This document shows positions 1-8,474 of a DNA stretch of 64,000 nucleotides, one piece after another. Origin of the DNA: Lactobacillus sp. W8174 (lineage in GTDB: Bacteria > Bacillota > Bacilli > Lactobacillales > Lactobacillaceae). Each line of letters begins with the position of its first letter. The first letter of the stretch is position 1. Where the stretch lies: assembly GCF_016100975.1 (NCBI RefSeq), contig NZ_JACFRN010000001.1:1-64000 (forward strand), read 5' to 3'. The notes beneath the pieces are model-generated. The model was not told the origin of the DNA. It did not search any database and saw only the letters and a list, made by a program, of their open reading frames with translations. A program made the position numbers and the translations under genes.

Positions 1-1578
<1,578 letters not shown>

Positions 1579-1652
1579 GCAGCGCCAAGGCAATCAAGGT
1601 TTTTTCAAGCAGAGGATTATATTTAGTTTTGAGTGTAAAAGCTCACAAGGAA

Positions 1653-1772
1653 AGTACGGTGGCAAGAGCAAGAAGGAAACACCTGTAACCATGCCGAACA
1701 CAGCAGTTAAGCTTCTTCACGCCGAGAGTAGTTGGTGGGAGACTGCCTGCGAGGGTAGGACGCTGCCGTGCT
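1653..1772 (+). rRNA. 5S ribosomal RNA
   Basis: The sequence begins with AGTACGGTGGC and ends with the complementary GCTGCCGTGCT (helix I). The conserved CCGAACACAGCAGTTAAGC block lies in between. It sits about 75 nt after the 23S 3' end and directly before tRNA-Asn, the usual Lactobacillus rrn order. The ends are estimated from helix I pairing. Confidence 0.95.
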
Positions 1773-1781
1773 TTTTAGTAT

Positions 1782-1854
1782 TCCGGCTTAGCTCAGTTGG
1801 TAGAGCGCTTGACTGTTAATCAAGATGTCGTCAGTTCGAGTCTGACAGCCGGAG
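1782..1854 (+). tRNA. tRNA-Asn (anticodon GTT)
   Basis: A full cloverleaf is visible: acceptor TCCGGCT/AGCCGGA, D-arm AGCTCAGTTGGTAGAGC, anticodon loop CTGTTAA (GTT) and T-loop TTCGAGT. It is 73 nt long with discriminator G; CCA is not encoded. It lies between 5S rRNA and tRNA-Ser, probably cotranscribed. Confidence 0.96.
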
Positions 1855-1862
1855 TTTAAACT

Positions 1863-1952
1863 GGAGTGTTGTCCGAGTGGCTTAAGGAGCATGATTGGAA
1901 ATCATGTATATGGGTTAATCCTGTATCGAGAGTTCAAATCTCTCACACTCCG
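1863..1952 (+). tRNA. tRNA-Ser (anticodon GGA); prophage attachment target
   Basis: A class II tRNA of 90 nt with acceptor GGAGTGT/ACACTCC, anticodon loop TTGGAAA (GGA), a long variable arm and T-loop TTCAAAT. Its last 11 bases (CTCACACTCCG) recur at 44740-44750. The prophage therefore integrated here and its end restores an intact tRNA 3' end. Confidence 0.95.
1942..1952 (+). other. attL core (prophage left junction)
   Basis: CTCACACTCCG is the 3' end of tRNA-Ser and is repeated exactly at 44740-44750. The integrase gene lies 73 bp inside this junction. An 11-bp identity is short but typical for tRNA 3'-end sites. The true core could be longer with mismatches. Confidence 0.85.
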
Positions 1953-1958
1953 TAAATA

Positions 1959-1991
1959 AAAGCTCATAACAATTGATGTTATGAGCTTTTT
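1959..1991. terminator. Bidirectional intrinsic terminator inside attL
   Basis: A 12-bp perfect stem (AAAGCTCATAAC / GTTATGAGCTTT) is followed by T on both strands. On the + strand it ends the rRNA-tRNA transcript; on the - strand it ends the integrase transcript. Because it lies inside the prophage, the phage supplies a replacement for the host terminator now displaced to 44764-44797. Confidence 0.8.
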
Positions 1992-2001
1992 ACTTATCTA
2001 T

Positions 2002-2020
2002 GTTCGCCAAAAGTTCGCCA
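2002..2020 (+). promoter_or_regulatory. Candidate integrase arm-type sites (left pair)
   Basis: Two direct copies of GTTCGCCA(A) start at 2002 and 2013, 11 bp apart. A matching pair (GTTCGCTAA at 44618, GTTCGCCAA at 44629), also 11 bp apart and in the same orientation, sits at the other prophage end. Paired short repeats near both att sites fit arm-type binding by the N-terminal domain of a Tn916-like integrase. This role is inferred. Confidence 0.55.
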
Positions 2021-2025
2021 TGCTT

Positions 2026-3138
2026 CTAAATTTCATCAAGTATCTTTACAATTTGTTGATCAGATTTTTGTTTCAGCTCATCAAGCATGTATGCATAAAC
2101 ACCTGCCGTAATACTCATATTTGCGTGCCCTAAGCGTTTAGAAATAGAATATAGGTCAACTCCCTTAAATAATAATAAAGCCACGTGAGTGTGCCGTAAG
2201 CTGTGAAAATGGAAGCCTTTTTTATTTATACCGATTTTTGCTAAATGTTGTCGCAAAGTTTTATTTACGGCATTTGAAGTAGGAATGGTTCCTCTATTGT
2301 CGATAAAAATTCTTTCATGATTATTTACTTTTAATTTGCTTAAAATATCGAGTAATTTTTGATCAACTTTAATTATTCTGGTTGAAGAAATATTTTTTGT
2401 GCTCTTGTTAATTTCATTTGAGTCATAATTTACAATATTTTTATTATCGTAATCCCATGACTTATTTATTGTTATTGTTTTATTTTTAAAATCAATATCA
2501 TGCCATGTTAAGACTTTTATTTCACCAGGACGCATTCCAGTATAGATAATGGTTAATAACATGTATCTGCTGGTGTAACGAGTATTTAAACCGTTTAGTA
2601 ATGACTCTTTTAATTTTTGAACTTGCTTAAAGTTTAGATAGTCTATTTTACGTGTACGTTCAGAATTCCACGTTAGGTTAATTCTATCTGTAAAATTGGC
2701 TGATATTAATCCTTCACTGATTGCATCTTTGACACAGCTACGAATTGTACCATTTGTTTTTTGAACAGTTACTTTAGCATGTGTTTTTCCATATGAGTTA
2801 AAAAAGTCTTGATAACGTGCCCTGGTCATTTTAGACAGCTTTATATTGCCAAAATTTTCTTTAATAAGATCATAGGCTCTACGATAACGCCTTTTAGTGC
2901 TATTAGATTTTCCAGGCGCTTTATAGCGGTTATACCACTCGTCAAAGTAATCAGCAAAAGTTGGATCTTGATCCGATATTAAATTTTTATCTTTGGCTAC
3001 TTCAAATTCATTAGCCCATTTTTTAGCCTGCATTTTGGTAGCAAAGCCGCTTTTAGTCTTATATTTACGATTATTTTGCTCATCATACCAAGATACCTGA
3101 GCTTGCCAAGATTTACCACGCTTTTTTATATAAGCCAT
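2026..3138 (-). CDS. int: Phage integrase, tyrosine recombinase
   Basis: This 370-residue enzyme catalyses site-specific integration and excision at tRNA-Ser. The N-terminal part (about 1-55) looks like an AP2-like arm-binding domain with KKRGKSWQAQVSWYD. A SAM-like core-binding domain spans about 60-155 and the catalytic domain about 165-360. Visible catalytic residues are R203 (TGMRPGE), H312 and R315 (HSLRHTH), H338 (GHANMSIT) and nucleophile Y348. The length is normal for the Tn916/lambda Int class. It is transcribed leftward toward attL and ends 73 bp from the tRNA. AGGAG lies 10 bases upstream of the ATG. The gene appears intact. Confidence 0.96.
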   Translation of the reverse strand: MAYIKKRGKSWQAQVSWYDEQNNRKYKTKSGFATKMQAKKWANEFEVAKDKNLISDQDPTFADYFDEWYNRYKAPGKSNSTKRRYRRAYDLIKENFGNIKLSKMTRARYQDFFNSYGKTHAKVTVQKTNGTIRSCVKDAISEGLISANFTDRINLTWNSERTRKIDYLNFKQVQKLKESLLNGLNTRYTSRYMLLTIIYTGMRPGEIKVLTWHDIDFKNKTITINKSWDYDNKNIVNYDSNEINKSTKNISSTRIIKVDQKLLDILSKLKVNNHERIFIDNRGTIPTSNAVNKTLRQHLAKIGINKKGFHFHSLRHTHVALLLFKGVDLYSISKRLGHANMSITAGVYAYMLDELKQKSDQQIVKILDEI

Positions 3139-3159
3139 TTTAAATTTTATCTCCTATGC

Positions 3160-3252
3160 TATAATAGGGTATGCAAAAGGGCATAACCCTGTTGTATTTG
3201 TGATACTTCTAAGAAATTACTATTCGAACTGAAATTTCTTAGAAGTTTTTTG
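3160..3252 (+). ncRNA. Candidate small RNA unit antisense to the int leader
   Basis: On the + strand a TATAAT box (3160-3165) is followed about 40 nt later by a perfect 14-bp hairpin (3205-3218 / 3233-3246) and a T6 run. This would give an RNA of roughly 80 nt. No + strand gene lies near it, and both neighbours are on the - strand, so the T-tract is on the wrong side to end them. The RNA would be antisense to the 5' leader of int. The -35 box is poor and no toxin-like ORF was found, so the function is unknown. Confidence 0.4.
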
Positions 3253-3270
3253 TTTCCAAATATTTAAATT

Positions 3271-4113
3271 TTATTTTTTTGTCAAGCCTATTAATTCTAA
3301 ATTAGATAATATAACTTCTCCAGCAGTTAAATCAGCCGTTACTTTGCTGACTTGGCCGCTTTCAGTGTCTGTGCCTAATATTTCGTTCAAATCATCATCT
3401 GATCCATCAGAAATCAAATTACCACTTCCTTTTATGGGCCTTATGACATATCTGCCAGGTTTAATATCACGTCCTACTAGCCATATGCCAGCACTAATTT
3501 GTGTTTTATAAGTATATTTATCTGGAGTTGGGGTGAAGCTTGTAGACTCTATCCCGTCTAAATTAATTTTGTCACCCTTTACCAAGTTTGTAGTAAATGA
3601 AGTTACCTGGTCGCTATCCACATCGTTGCCCAAAATAACGTTAATTGTAGCATCACTATTAGATAGATTGCCACTTCCTTGAATAGCTTTTATAACGTAT
3701 CTGCCAGGTTTAATATCTCTACCCACCTTATATTTACCTGCGCTTAAAGTAACTGCTTTAGCTGTGTTTTTTTCAGGTTCGGGTTTGGAAGCCTTTTTGG
3801 TATTGGAAACTGAAATCTTTTTCTTCTTTTTTTTAACAGATTTTCTAACATTTTTTGGTTTTTTTGAATGATGAGCGGTAGTATTGTATGCTTCATCATG
3901 TTTTTCGGCATCATTTGAAGCTGATACAAAGAAACCGCAAATTAAAACTAGTATTAAACCCCATACCCACCAACGTTTCACTAATAGTTTCTTTGGTGGC
4001 TTTTTGCTTTGTCTTAATGCCTCTTTATAATCTTTGCTTTTTTTTAACTTTCTGTCACTAATAATCATGTAAATAATAAATATTATTAGTGCAATTATCC
4101 ATAATAATTCCAT
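3271..4113 (-). CDS. Two-TM protein with duplicated VGRDIKPGRY domain (lysogeny module)
   Basis: I do not recognise a characterised family. The frame opens at 4119, but AGGAG is properly spaced (8 nt) for the ATG at 4113, giving 280 residues. Two membrane helices (about 3-20 and 50-67) flank a strongly basic loop, so by the positive-inside rule the C-terminus faces outward. After a Lys-rich linker come two copies of a ~68-residue domain (about 126-193 and 209-278), each with VGRDIKPGRYVI and GSGNL. Its position between int and the repressor is where temperate phages keep lysogenic-conversion and superinfection-exclusion genes. A cell-surface exclusion or wall-binding role is inference. Confidence 0.75.
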   Translation of the reverse strand: MELLWIIALIIFIIYMIISDRKLKKSKDYKEALRQSKKPPKKLLVKRWWVWGLILVLICGFFVSASNDAEKHDEAYNTTAHHSKKPKNVRKSVKKKKKKISVSNTKKASKPEPEKNTAKAVTLSAGKYKVGRDIKPGRYVIKAIQGSGNLSNSDATINVILGNDVDSDQVTSFTTNLVKGDKINLDGIESTSFTPTPDKYTYKTQISAGIWLVGRDIKPGRYVIRPIKGSGNLISDGSDDDLNEILGTDTESGQVSKVTADLTAGEVILSNLELIGLTKK

Positions 4114-4206
4114 TTGCATTCTCCTATTATACTTTTAACAATACATTTACAATTTACCATTTTTATAAACGACTTAAAAGATTAAAATGGCATATGTTTT
4201 TCATTC

Positions 4207-4953
4207 CTACTTAACATCGTATTCCACATGGACAACTTTACCTAGAATTTTTCCAGGCTTATCTTTATTTAAAACGATCGGATCATAGGCATTATTTTCA
4301 GGAATTAATATTACTTCATTACCAGCAAATTTAACTCGTTTAATCGTTGCTTCATCATCTATTAGAACAGCTGCTAAATCACCATTTTCAACAGTAGGTT
4401 GTCTTACCAATGTTACTAATGATCCGTCTGGAATTAAAGGCTGCATGGAATTTCCTTGGCAATATAGCATAAATAACTTATTAGAAGGGACATGGTCAAA
4501 TGTCAGATCACGATAGCCTACAACATTTTGTTCTGCAAAAATTGGCTCACCACAGGCAATATTGCCCAAAATTGGTACTCTAACTTGATAATTATGTGGT
4601 TTGGCTTGAGTATGCTTTTTAAATTCCTGATCGTTAGCTGGCTGAAGTGGACTTTCGCCTATTGGATAAGAGTGCAAAATTTTAGATAGAGCATCCTTTG
4701 TATTCTCATGAACTGTATATTGCGCTTCGTGAAAATTATTAATAGTTTTATTAACTTTGTCAGTCGGATCATTAATTAGATCATCTACAGAGCAATGTAA
4801 TACACTTGCTACTTTTTCCAAATTTTCAACACTTGGACGCTGCTTTTTCCATTTATAAATGGCATTTTTCCCTAAATGAGCTTGGTCATTTAATTGCAAA
4901 AGGCTTAATCCGTGTTGTTTAGCCAACATTTTAATATTATCTATAAGCGACAT
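4207..4953 (-). CDS. CI-like repressor: XRE HTH plus S24 peptidase domain
   Basis: This 248-residue protein maintains lysogeny and is probably inactivated by RecA-stimulated self-cleavage. An XRE-type helix-turn-helix spans about 3-62. The LexA/CI S24 domain spans about 125-245, with a likely cleavage bond C134-G135 (IACGEP), nucleophile S169 (GNSMQP) and general base K205 (TIKRVKF). It is divergent from the cro-like gene. TAGACAATTGTCTA-type palindromes lie between them and are its likely operators. It is complete, and one of these sites overlaps its own promoter region. Confidence 0.93.
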   Translation of the reverse strand: MSLIDNIKMLAKQHGLSLLQLNDQAHLGKNAIYKWKKQRPSVENLEKVASVLHCSVDDLINDPTDKVNKTINNFHEAQYTVHENTKDALSKILHSYPIGESPLQPANDQEFKKHTQAKPHNYQVRVPILGNIACGEPIFAEQNVVGYRDLTFDHVPSNKLFMLYCQGNSMQPLIPDGSLVTLVRQPTVENGDLAAVLIDDEATIKRVKFAGNEVILIPENNAYDPIVLNKDKPGKILGKVVHVEYDVK

Positions 4954-4971
4954 GTTTATCTCTCCAAAATC

Positions 4972-4985
4972 TAGACAATCGTCTT
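4972..4985. promoter_or_regulatory. Repressor operator site 1 (cI side)
   Basis: TAGACAATCGTCTT differs at two positions from the perfect palindrome at 5118-5131. It lies 19 bp upstream of the repressor ATG. A related half-site with TAGACAA occurs at 4994-5000. The set fits autoregulation of the repressor, inferred from position and sequence. Confidence 0.65.
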
Positions 4986-5117
4986 GACATATTTAGACAA
5001 ATGGCTTATTATTAAATCATCAAGTAATTAAGCAAGAAAAAACAAGCCTATCAATTTATATTTTTGGCCTTTAATTGATAAAGCGAAATTTTTCTTTTAT
5101 TTGTCATACGTTAATTA

Positions 5118-5131
5118 TAGACAATTGTCTA
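5118..5131. promoter_or_regulatory. Repressor operator (cro side), perfect palindrome
   Basis: TAGACAATTGTCTA is a perfect 14-bp palindrome. It overlaps the AT-rich likely -10 region (TTATAG near 5115) of the rightward early promoter, 52 bp before the cro-like start. Similar sites at 4972 and 4994 complete a three-site switch region. Confidence 0.7.
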
Positions 5132-5182
5132 AATTAATGCAAGAACTTGATGAAGAAATAACAAAAAAAGAAGGTGAAATGG

Positions 5183-5392
5183 ATGTTTGATCAGTCTTTA
5201 GAAGAAAACGCTAAAAAGTGTGAAATTAGATTTAAAGTTGCCTTATTAGAGCATCAGATTAATCAACGCGAGATGGCTACTAAGCTAGGCACCGGACCGC
5301 AACAGATTAATCGAGCTATTAAGGGCGATACCTCTCCTATGTCTAAAAAGCTTAGAAAAAAGATGCAAAAAATCTTAGGTATCACTGACTAA
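5183..5392 (+). CDS. Cro-like XRE DNA-binding protein
   Basis: This is the first rightward gene after the operator region. A GTG at 5174 is possible, but AAGG at 5171-5174 is spaced 8 nt from the ATG at 5183, which I prefer (69 residues). A helix-turn-helix is visible in QREMATKLGTGPQQINRAIKG, and the C-terminus is basic. By position it is the Cro-type antagonist that favours lytic growth. The assignment to Cro rests on context and the fold, not on a specific match. Confidence 0.8.
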   Translation: MFDQSLEENAKKCEIRFKVALLEHQINQREMATKLGTGPQQINRAIKGDTSPMSKKLRKKMQKILGITD

Positions 5393-5413
5393 ATGAAAGG
5401 AAGTGATTATGTA

Positions 5414-5755
5414 ATGGCAAATGTAATAGATTTACCAATACCAGTTGAAACTTTGGCTGGCGTAGTTGACCAAATAATGGAAAAACGGGGTTACGTTCCC
5501 GAAAAATCTCTAGTTGGAAGAACAATAAAAATGAAAGAGTTTTCCGAAAAATACTGCGGTAAAAAAGCTCCAAACTGGATCAGATTATTTATTTTTGACG
5601 AGTTTCCAGAAGTTAACGTTAAAAACGGTGGTTGGGTTGTTAATCCAAGAAGAACGGAAGAGGGTAGCAAAACTATTATTTTTGAAAAGCCAGCTGCTGA
5701 GTGGATGGAAAAGCATCGAAATGACATTGACTGGAATGCAAAGCTACCACAGTAA
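5414..5755 (+). CDS. DUF771-like phage protein
   Basis: About 113 residues from the ATG at 5414 (AAAGGAAG upstream; an in-frame ATG at 5393 is less well placed). The sequence resembles the DUF771 family common just after cro in Gram-positive siphophages and myophages, which may contribute a DNA-binding or excision role. The resemblance lies in a C-terminal region with WIRLFIFDEFPEV and WVVNPRR. No catalytic motif is seen. The first 20 bases after the cro stop hold its ribosome-binding site, so the two are probably cotranscribed. Confidence 0.65.
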   Translation: MANVIDLPIPVETLAGVVDQIMEKRGYVPEKSLVGRTIKMKEFSEKYCGKKAPNWIRLFIFDEFPEVNVKNGGWVVNPRRTEEGSKTIIFEKPAAEWMEKHRNDIDWNAKLPQ

Positions 5756-5918
5756 GTAGATTAAACAAAAAGAAAAGCCACCCTAAAGGATGACTAGTAG
5801 ATTGAATTACCATGAGATACAAATCCAGATTGCTTATTAAATATAGTTGAAGAAGATGGTTTAGTTGCAGAAATTAAACGCTTGTAATTTTGTAACGTTG
5901 TTGTATGAGGAAAAAAAT

Positions 5919-6083
5919 ATGGAAAGGATATTAGAAGTATGGCAGCACATATTATACGCAGGTTTTGGCACGTATCCGAAAAGCAAAGGCTTGTTAATCG
6001 CATCATTGCTAGTAGCAATTGCTGGGCTGGTATCAACGATTTACGTCCTAAGTTTACCGCCCTTTCTGCCAGGGACGATTTGA
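5919..6083 (+). CDS. Small single-TM protein
   Basis: A 54-residue reading frame starts at the ATG preceded by GAGG (8-nt spacing). One hydrophobic helix covers about residues 23-45, in LLIASLLVAIAGLVSTIYVL. No family is recognised. It stands alone between DUF771 and the next early genes. A weak hairpin (AAAGCCCGA / TCGGACTTT with one mismatch) follows at 6090-6115. Small membrane proteins at this position are common in phages, but no function can be given. A longer start at 5865 lacks a ribosome-binding site. Confidence 0.5.
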   Translation: MERILEVWQHILYAGFGTYPKSKGLLIASLLVAIAGLVSTIYVLSLPPFLPGTI

Positions 6084-6160
6084 AACACAAAAAAGCCCGA
6101 CTGCAATCGGACTTTAACCAATGAAAAATTGTAAAGAATACTAAGGAGATTATAACACAA

Positions 6161-6451
6161 ATGGAATGTGTAGGTACAGAGGCAAATGGTGGCTTAGCTA
6201 CCTATGGCGAACCTGACTGTGATTACGAAACTGCACGTGACTTTGTCGTCGCACAAGCATTTTTAATGAATGACTTAAAAAAATACATGGAACAATTAGA
6301 CTACTCTCCAGATCGCTGGTCTTTCGAAGACTTAATTAATGATTTTGAAGTTTGGTGGGATGACCCGAATGGTGAAGAATGGTACGACCTAGCTAAGTTT
6401 TACTTTGATGGGCACGAATTAAAAGAAGGTAACAAAAATGAAACTATTTGA
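6161..6451 (+). CDS. Hypothetical acidic early protein
   Basis: 96 residues, rich in Asp, Glu and aromatic residues (for example WWDDPNGEEWYDLAKFYF). AAGGAG lies 12 nt before the ATG. It overlaps the next gene by 14 bp, which indicates coupling in the early operon. No family is recognised. Small acidic early proteins sometimes mimic DNA or inhibit host enzymes, but nothing here shows that. Confidence 0.7.
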   Translation: MECVGTEANGGLATYGEPDCDYETARDFVVAQAFLMNDLKKYMEQLDYSPDRWSFEDLINDFEVWWDDPNGEEWYDLAKFYFDGHELKEGNKNETI

Positions 6452-6917
6452 AATTAACAACGCAATTAAAGAAATAGTAGATAAAGATAACATAGATCCA
6501 GAAACTTTAAAAGATACTATGGATGCTTTAACACTTACCAGAGAGGCAAAACTTGATGGATTAGCAGGTCTTATTGAACGCGACAGTGCTGATATAGATT
6601 TTTTATCAAACAAAATTAAGCAACTGACAGAACAAAAACGTCATTATGAAAATCAAAAAAATAACCTTCAAAATTATATGACTGAAGTGATTGATGATGC
6701 TGGGATTAAAGAGCTGCATACAGAGCACTACATTTTAAAGCCACGTAATTTTATGCAAAAGACCATTATTTCAGATGAACGCAAAATACCTAAGGACTAT
6801 GTCATTACAAAAGAAGTTTCAAAAATTGATAAAAAGAAGCTGTACAGCGATATGAAAGATGGGAAACAAATACCAGGAGCTTATTTAGAGCCTAATAGGA
6901 AAACAACGATTAATTAG
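6438..6917 (+). CDS. Gp157-family phage protein
   Basis: 159 residues matching the Sipho_Gp157 pattern: an N-terminal helical segment, a central coiled coil (about 45-85) and a C-terminal part with DKKKLYSDMKDGKQIPGAYLE. In Streptococcus thermophilus phages this family has been linked to phage resistance when expressed from a plasmid. Its molecular role is not established. It lies directly upstream of the recombination and replication genes. The start ATG has an AAGGTAAC ribosome-binding site. Confidence 0.82.
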   Translation: MKLFEINNAIKEIVDKDNIDPETLKDTMDALTLTREAKLDGLAGLIERDSADIDFLSNKIKQLTEQKRHYENQKNNLQNYMTEVIDDAGIKELHTEHYILKPRNFMQKTIISDERKIPKDYVITKEVSKIDKKKLYSDMKDGKQIPGAYLEPNRKTTIN

Positions 6918-6928
6918 GAGATTACTTA

Positions 6929-7648
6929 ATGGTTGAAAATAGCAAAGACAAAAAAAGTGTGTACGAAACTCTTTCAAAAATCAACGTTAAACCGATGCTT
7001 GAAAAGAAAGGGAAACTCGACTATCTAAGCTGGGCAATGGCTTGGGGCATGGTTAAGCAGGCATATCCAGATGCTAATTATAAAATTACCGAATTTCCTG
7101 AATATGTCCAAACAAAAAATGGCTGGGAGGCGACTGGCAGAGATGTTGATTATCGTCAAACTGCAGCAGGTGTTGAAGTAGAGGCAGTTGTAAATATCAG
7201 TGGCGAAAGCTATAGCTCCAAGCTGTTTGTAATGGACTATCGCAATAAGCCAATGCTAAACCCAAACTATTTTGATATTAACAAAACTCAACAGAGAGCG
7301 TTGGTAAAAGCCTTAGCAATAGCTGGTCTAGGTTTAAATGTTTACGCAGGTGAAGACCTACCCAGTCCTGATGATGGCAAAGCTAAGCCTAAAGAAAAGG
7401 CCACGAGAAAAGCTAAACCACAAGCTATTAAACAATTTACTGACAAGCAATTGCTTGAATATGAGATTACTGATTCAAAGGGTCCAGTAAAGCTAGTACA
7501 AGTAGTAGCAGAGGCAACTGCAGGTAACAATGAAAGTGCAGCTACCTTACATAGTCTTAGCGGTGAAAGTAAAGAAGCATATTCTCAAATTTACCATCGA
7601 AAATTGTACAAGAACTGGCTTGGCTCGCCTTCTGAAGTAGGGAAGTGA
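6929..7648 (+). CDS. Sak/DUF1071 single-strand annealing protein
   Basis: 239 residues. The N-terminal two-thirds carries the DUF1071 pattern with YLSWAMAWGMVKQAYPDA, GVEVEAVVNI and TQQRALVKALAIAGLGL. That is a Rad52-like/Sak single-strand annealing protein, which pairs complementary strands during phage recombination. The C-terminal third is a charged, probably flexible tail. It lies just before the initiator and loader genes, as in related phages. AGGAG precedes the ATG. It presumably works with the SSB at 13235. Confidence 0.87.
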   Translation: MVENSKDKKSVYETLSKINVKPMLEKKGKLDYLSWAMAWGMVKQAYPDANYKITEFPEYVQTKNGWEATGRDVDYRQTAAGVEVEAVVNISGESYSSKLFVMDYRNKPMLNPNYFDINKTQQRALVKALAIAGLGLNVYAGEDLPSPDDGKAKPKEKATRKAKPQAIKQFTDKQLLEYEITDSKGPVKLVQVVAEATAGNNESAATLHSLSGESKEAYSQIYHRKLYKNWLGSPSEVGK

Positions 7649-7652
7649 TTGC

Positions 7653-8462
7653 ATGAAAGCAACATGGCTATACAGTAAGCATCCAATCATTGTTGACATG
7701 AAATTAGCGAGTGCAATTGGTCTGAATGAGTCAATTGTCGCTCAACAATTAAATTATTGGCTGAATACGAAATCGGCAAAAATAATTAATGGCAAAAGGT
7801 GGATCTATAACACATACAAAAATTGGAGAAAAGATAGTTTTCCCTTCTGGTCTGAGGTAACAATTCGCAGAACTTTTACTAATTTGGAAGAAATGGGAAT
7901 AGTCGAAACAGGCAACTTTAATAAAGCAGGATTTGATAAGACCAAATGGTATTCAATTAATTCCGATAAGTTAGATGAATTGATGAACAGACGATGTGAT
8001 CAAAATGAGCAGACGAACTGCTCAAAAAGATCAGATGGAGCTGATCAAAATGAGCAAACCAATACCAGAGATTACACAGATAATACTACAGATAAAGATA
8101 TAGATAGTTCAGCTGACGCAGAACCTAGCCCTATTCATAAAGATGTCATTGATTATCTAAACGAAAAGATTGGTGCTAGATACAAGGCCAGCTCTGCTAT
8201 CAACAAACGACTAATTGATGCACGAGTGAAAGAGGGCTACACATTAGACGATTTCAAACGAGTAATAGACAACAAGGTGGCTTCGTGGGCACAAGACCAG
8301 AAGATGAGCAAGTACCTGCGACCACAGACGTTATTCGGCACCAAGTTTGAGAGTTACTTAAACGAGCGAGCGCCCAGTGTGCCACAACATGCTGACTTCG
8401 GGGAAGAAGCTTACGCTAACGGCAAAATCGAAGGTGTGAACGAAGATGACCTACCCTTTTAG
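7653..8462 (+). CDS. Phage replication initiator with conserved phage C-terminal domain
   Basis: 269 residues. The N-terminal ~105 residues form a winged-helix replication-initiator region (WLYSKHPIIVDMKLAS, FPFWSEVTIRRTFTNLEEMG). A polar linker follows, then the conserved phage C-terminal domain (about 160-250: VIDYLNEKIGARYK, FKRVIDNKVASWAQD, YLRPQTLFGTKFESYLN). It should bind the phage origin and recruit the helicase loader encoded next. The DNA coding for the linker holds repeats that may be the origin. The protein ends in EDDLPF, which looks like an SSB C-terminal tip. Confidence 0.88.
   Translation: MKATWLYSKHPIIVDMKLASAIGLNESIVAQQLNYWLNTKSAKIINGKRWIYNTYKNWRKDSFPFWSEVTIRRTFTNLEEMGIVETGNFNKAGFDKTKWYSINSDKLDELMNRRCDQNEQTNCSKRSDGADQNEQTNTRDYTDNTTDKDIDSSADAEPSPIHKDVIDYLNEKIGARYKASSAINKRLIDARVKEGYTLDDFKRVIDNKVASWAQDQKMSKYLRPQTLFGTKFESYLNERAPSVPQHADFGEEAYANGKIEGVNEDDLPF
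7997..8062 (+). repeat. Candidate replication origin repeats inside the initiator gene
   Basis: A direct repeat of about 20 bp (TGATCAAAATGAGCA plus similar flank) starts at 7997 and 8042, 45 bp apart. Between and within the copies are two inverted repeats: TGAGCAG/CTGCTCA at 8006-8024 and GATCAG/CTGATC at 8029-8046. Iterons in the linker region of an initiator gene are a known phage origin design, as in lambda O. That this is the origin is inferred. Confidence 0.5.
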
Positions 8463-8474
8463 ACAGGAGGAGCT

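Noticed and set aside
3160-3252. Fst/par-like type I toxin-antitoxin locus
   Set aside because: The short RNA and hairpin resemble such an antitoxin, but no convergent small toxin frame was found; the opposing gene is a 280-residue membrane protein.
5794-6090. 98-codon frame on the - strand
   Set aside because: It opposes the early operon, covers the small TM gene and lacks a ribosome-binding site.
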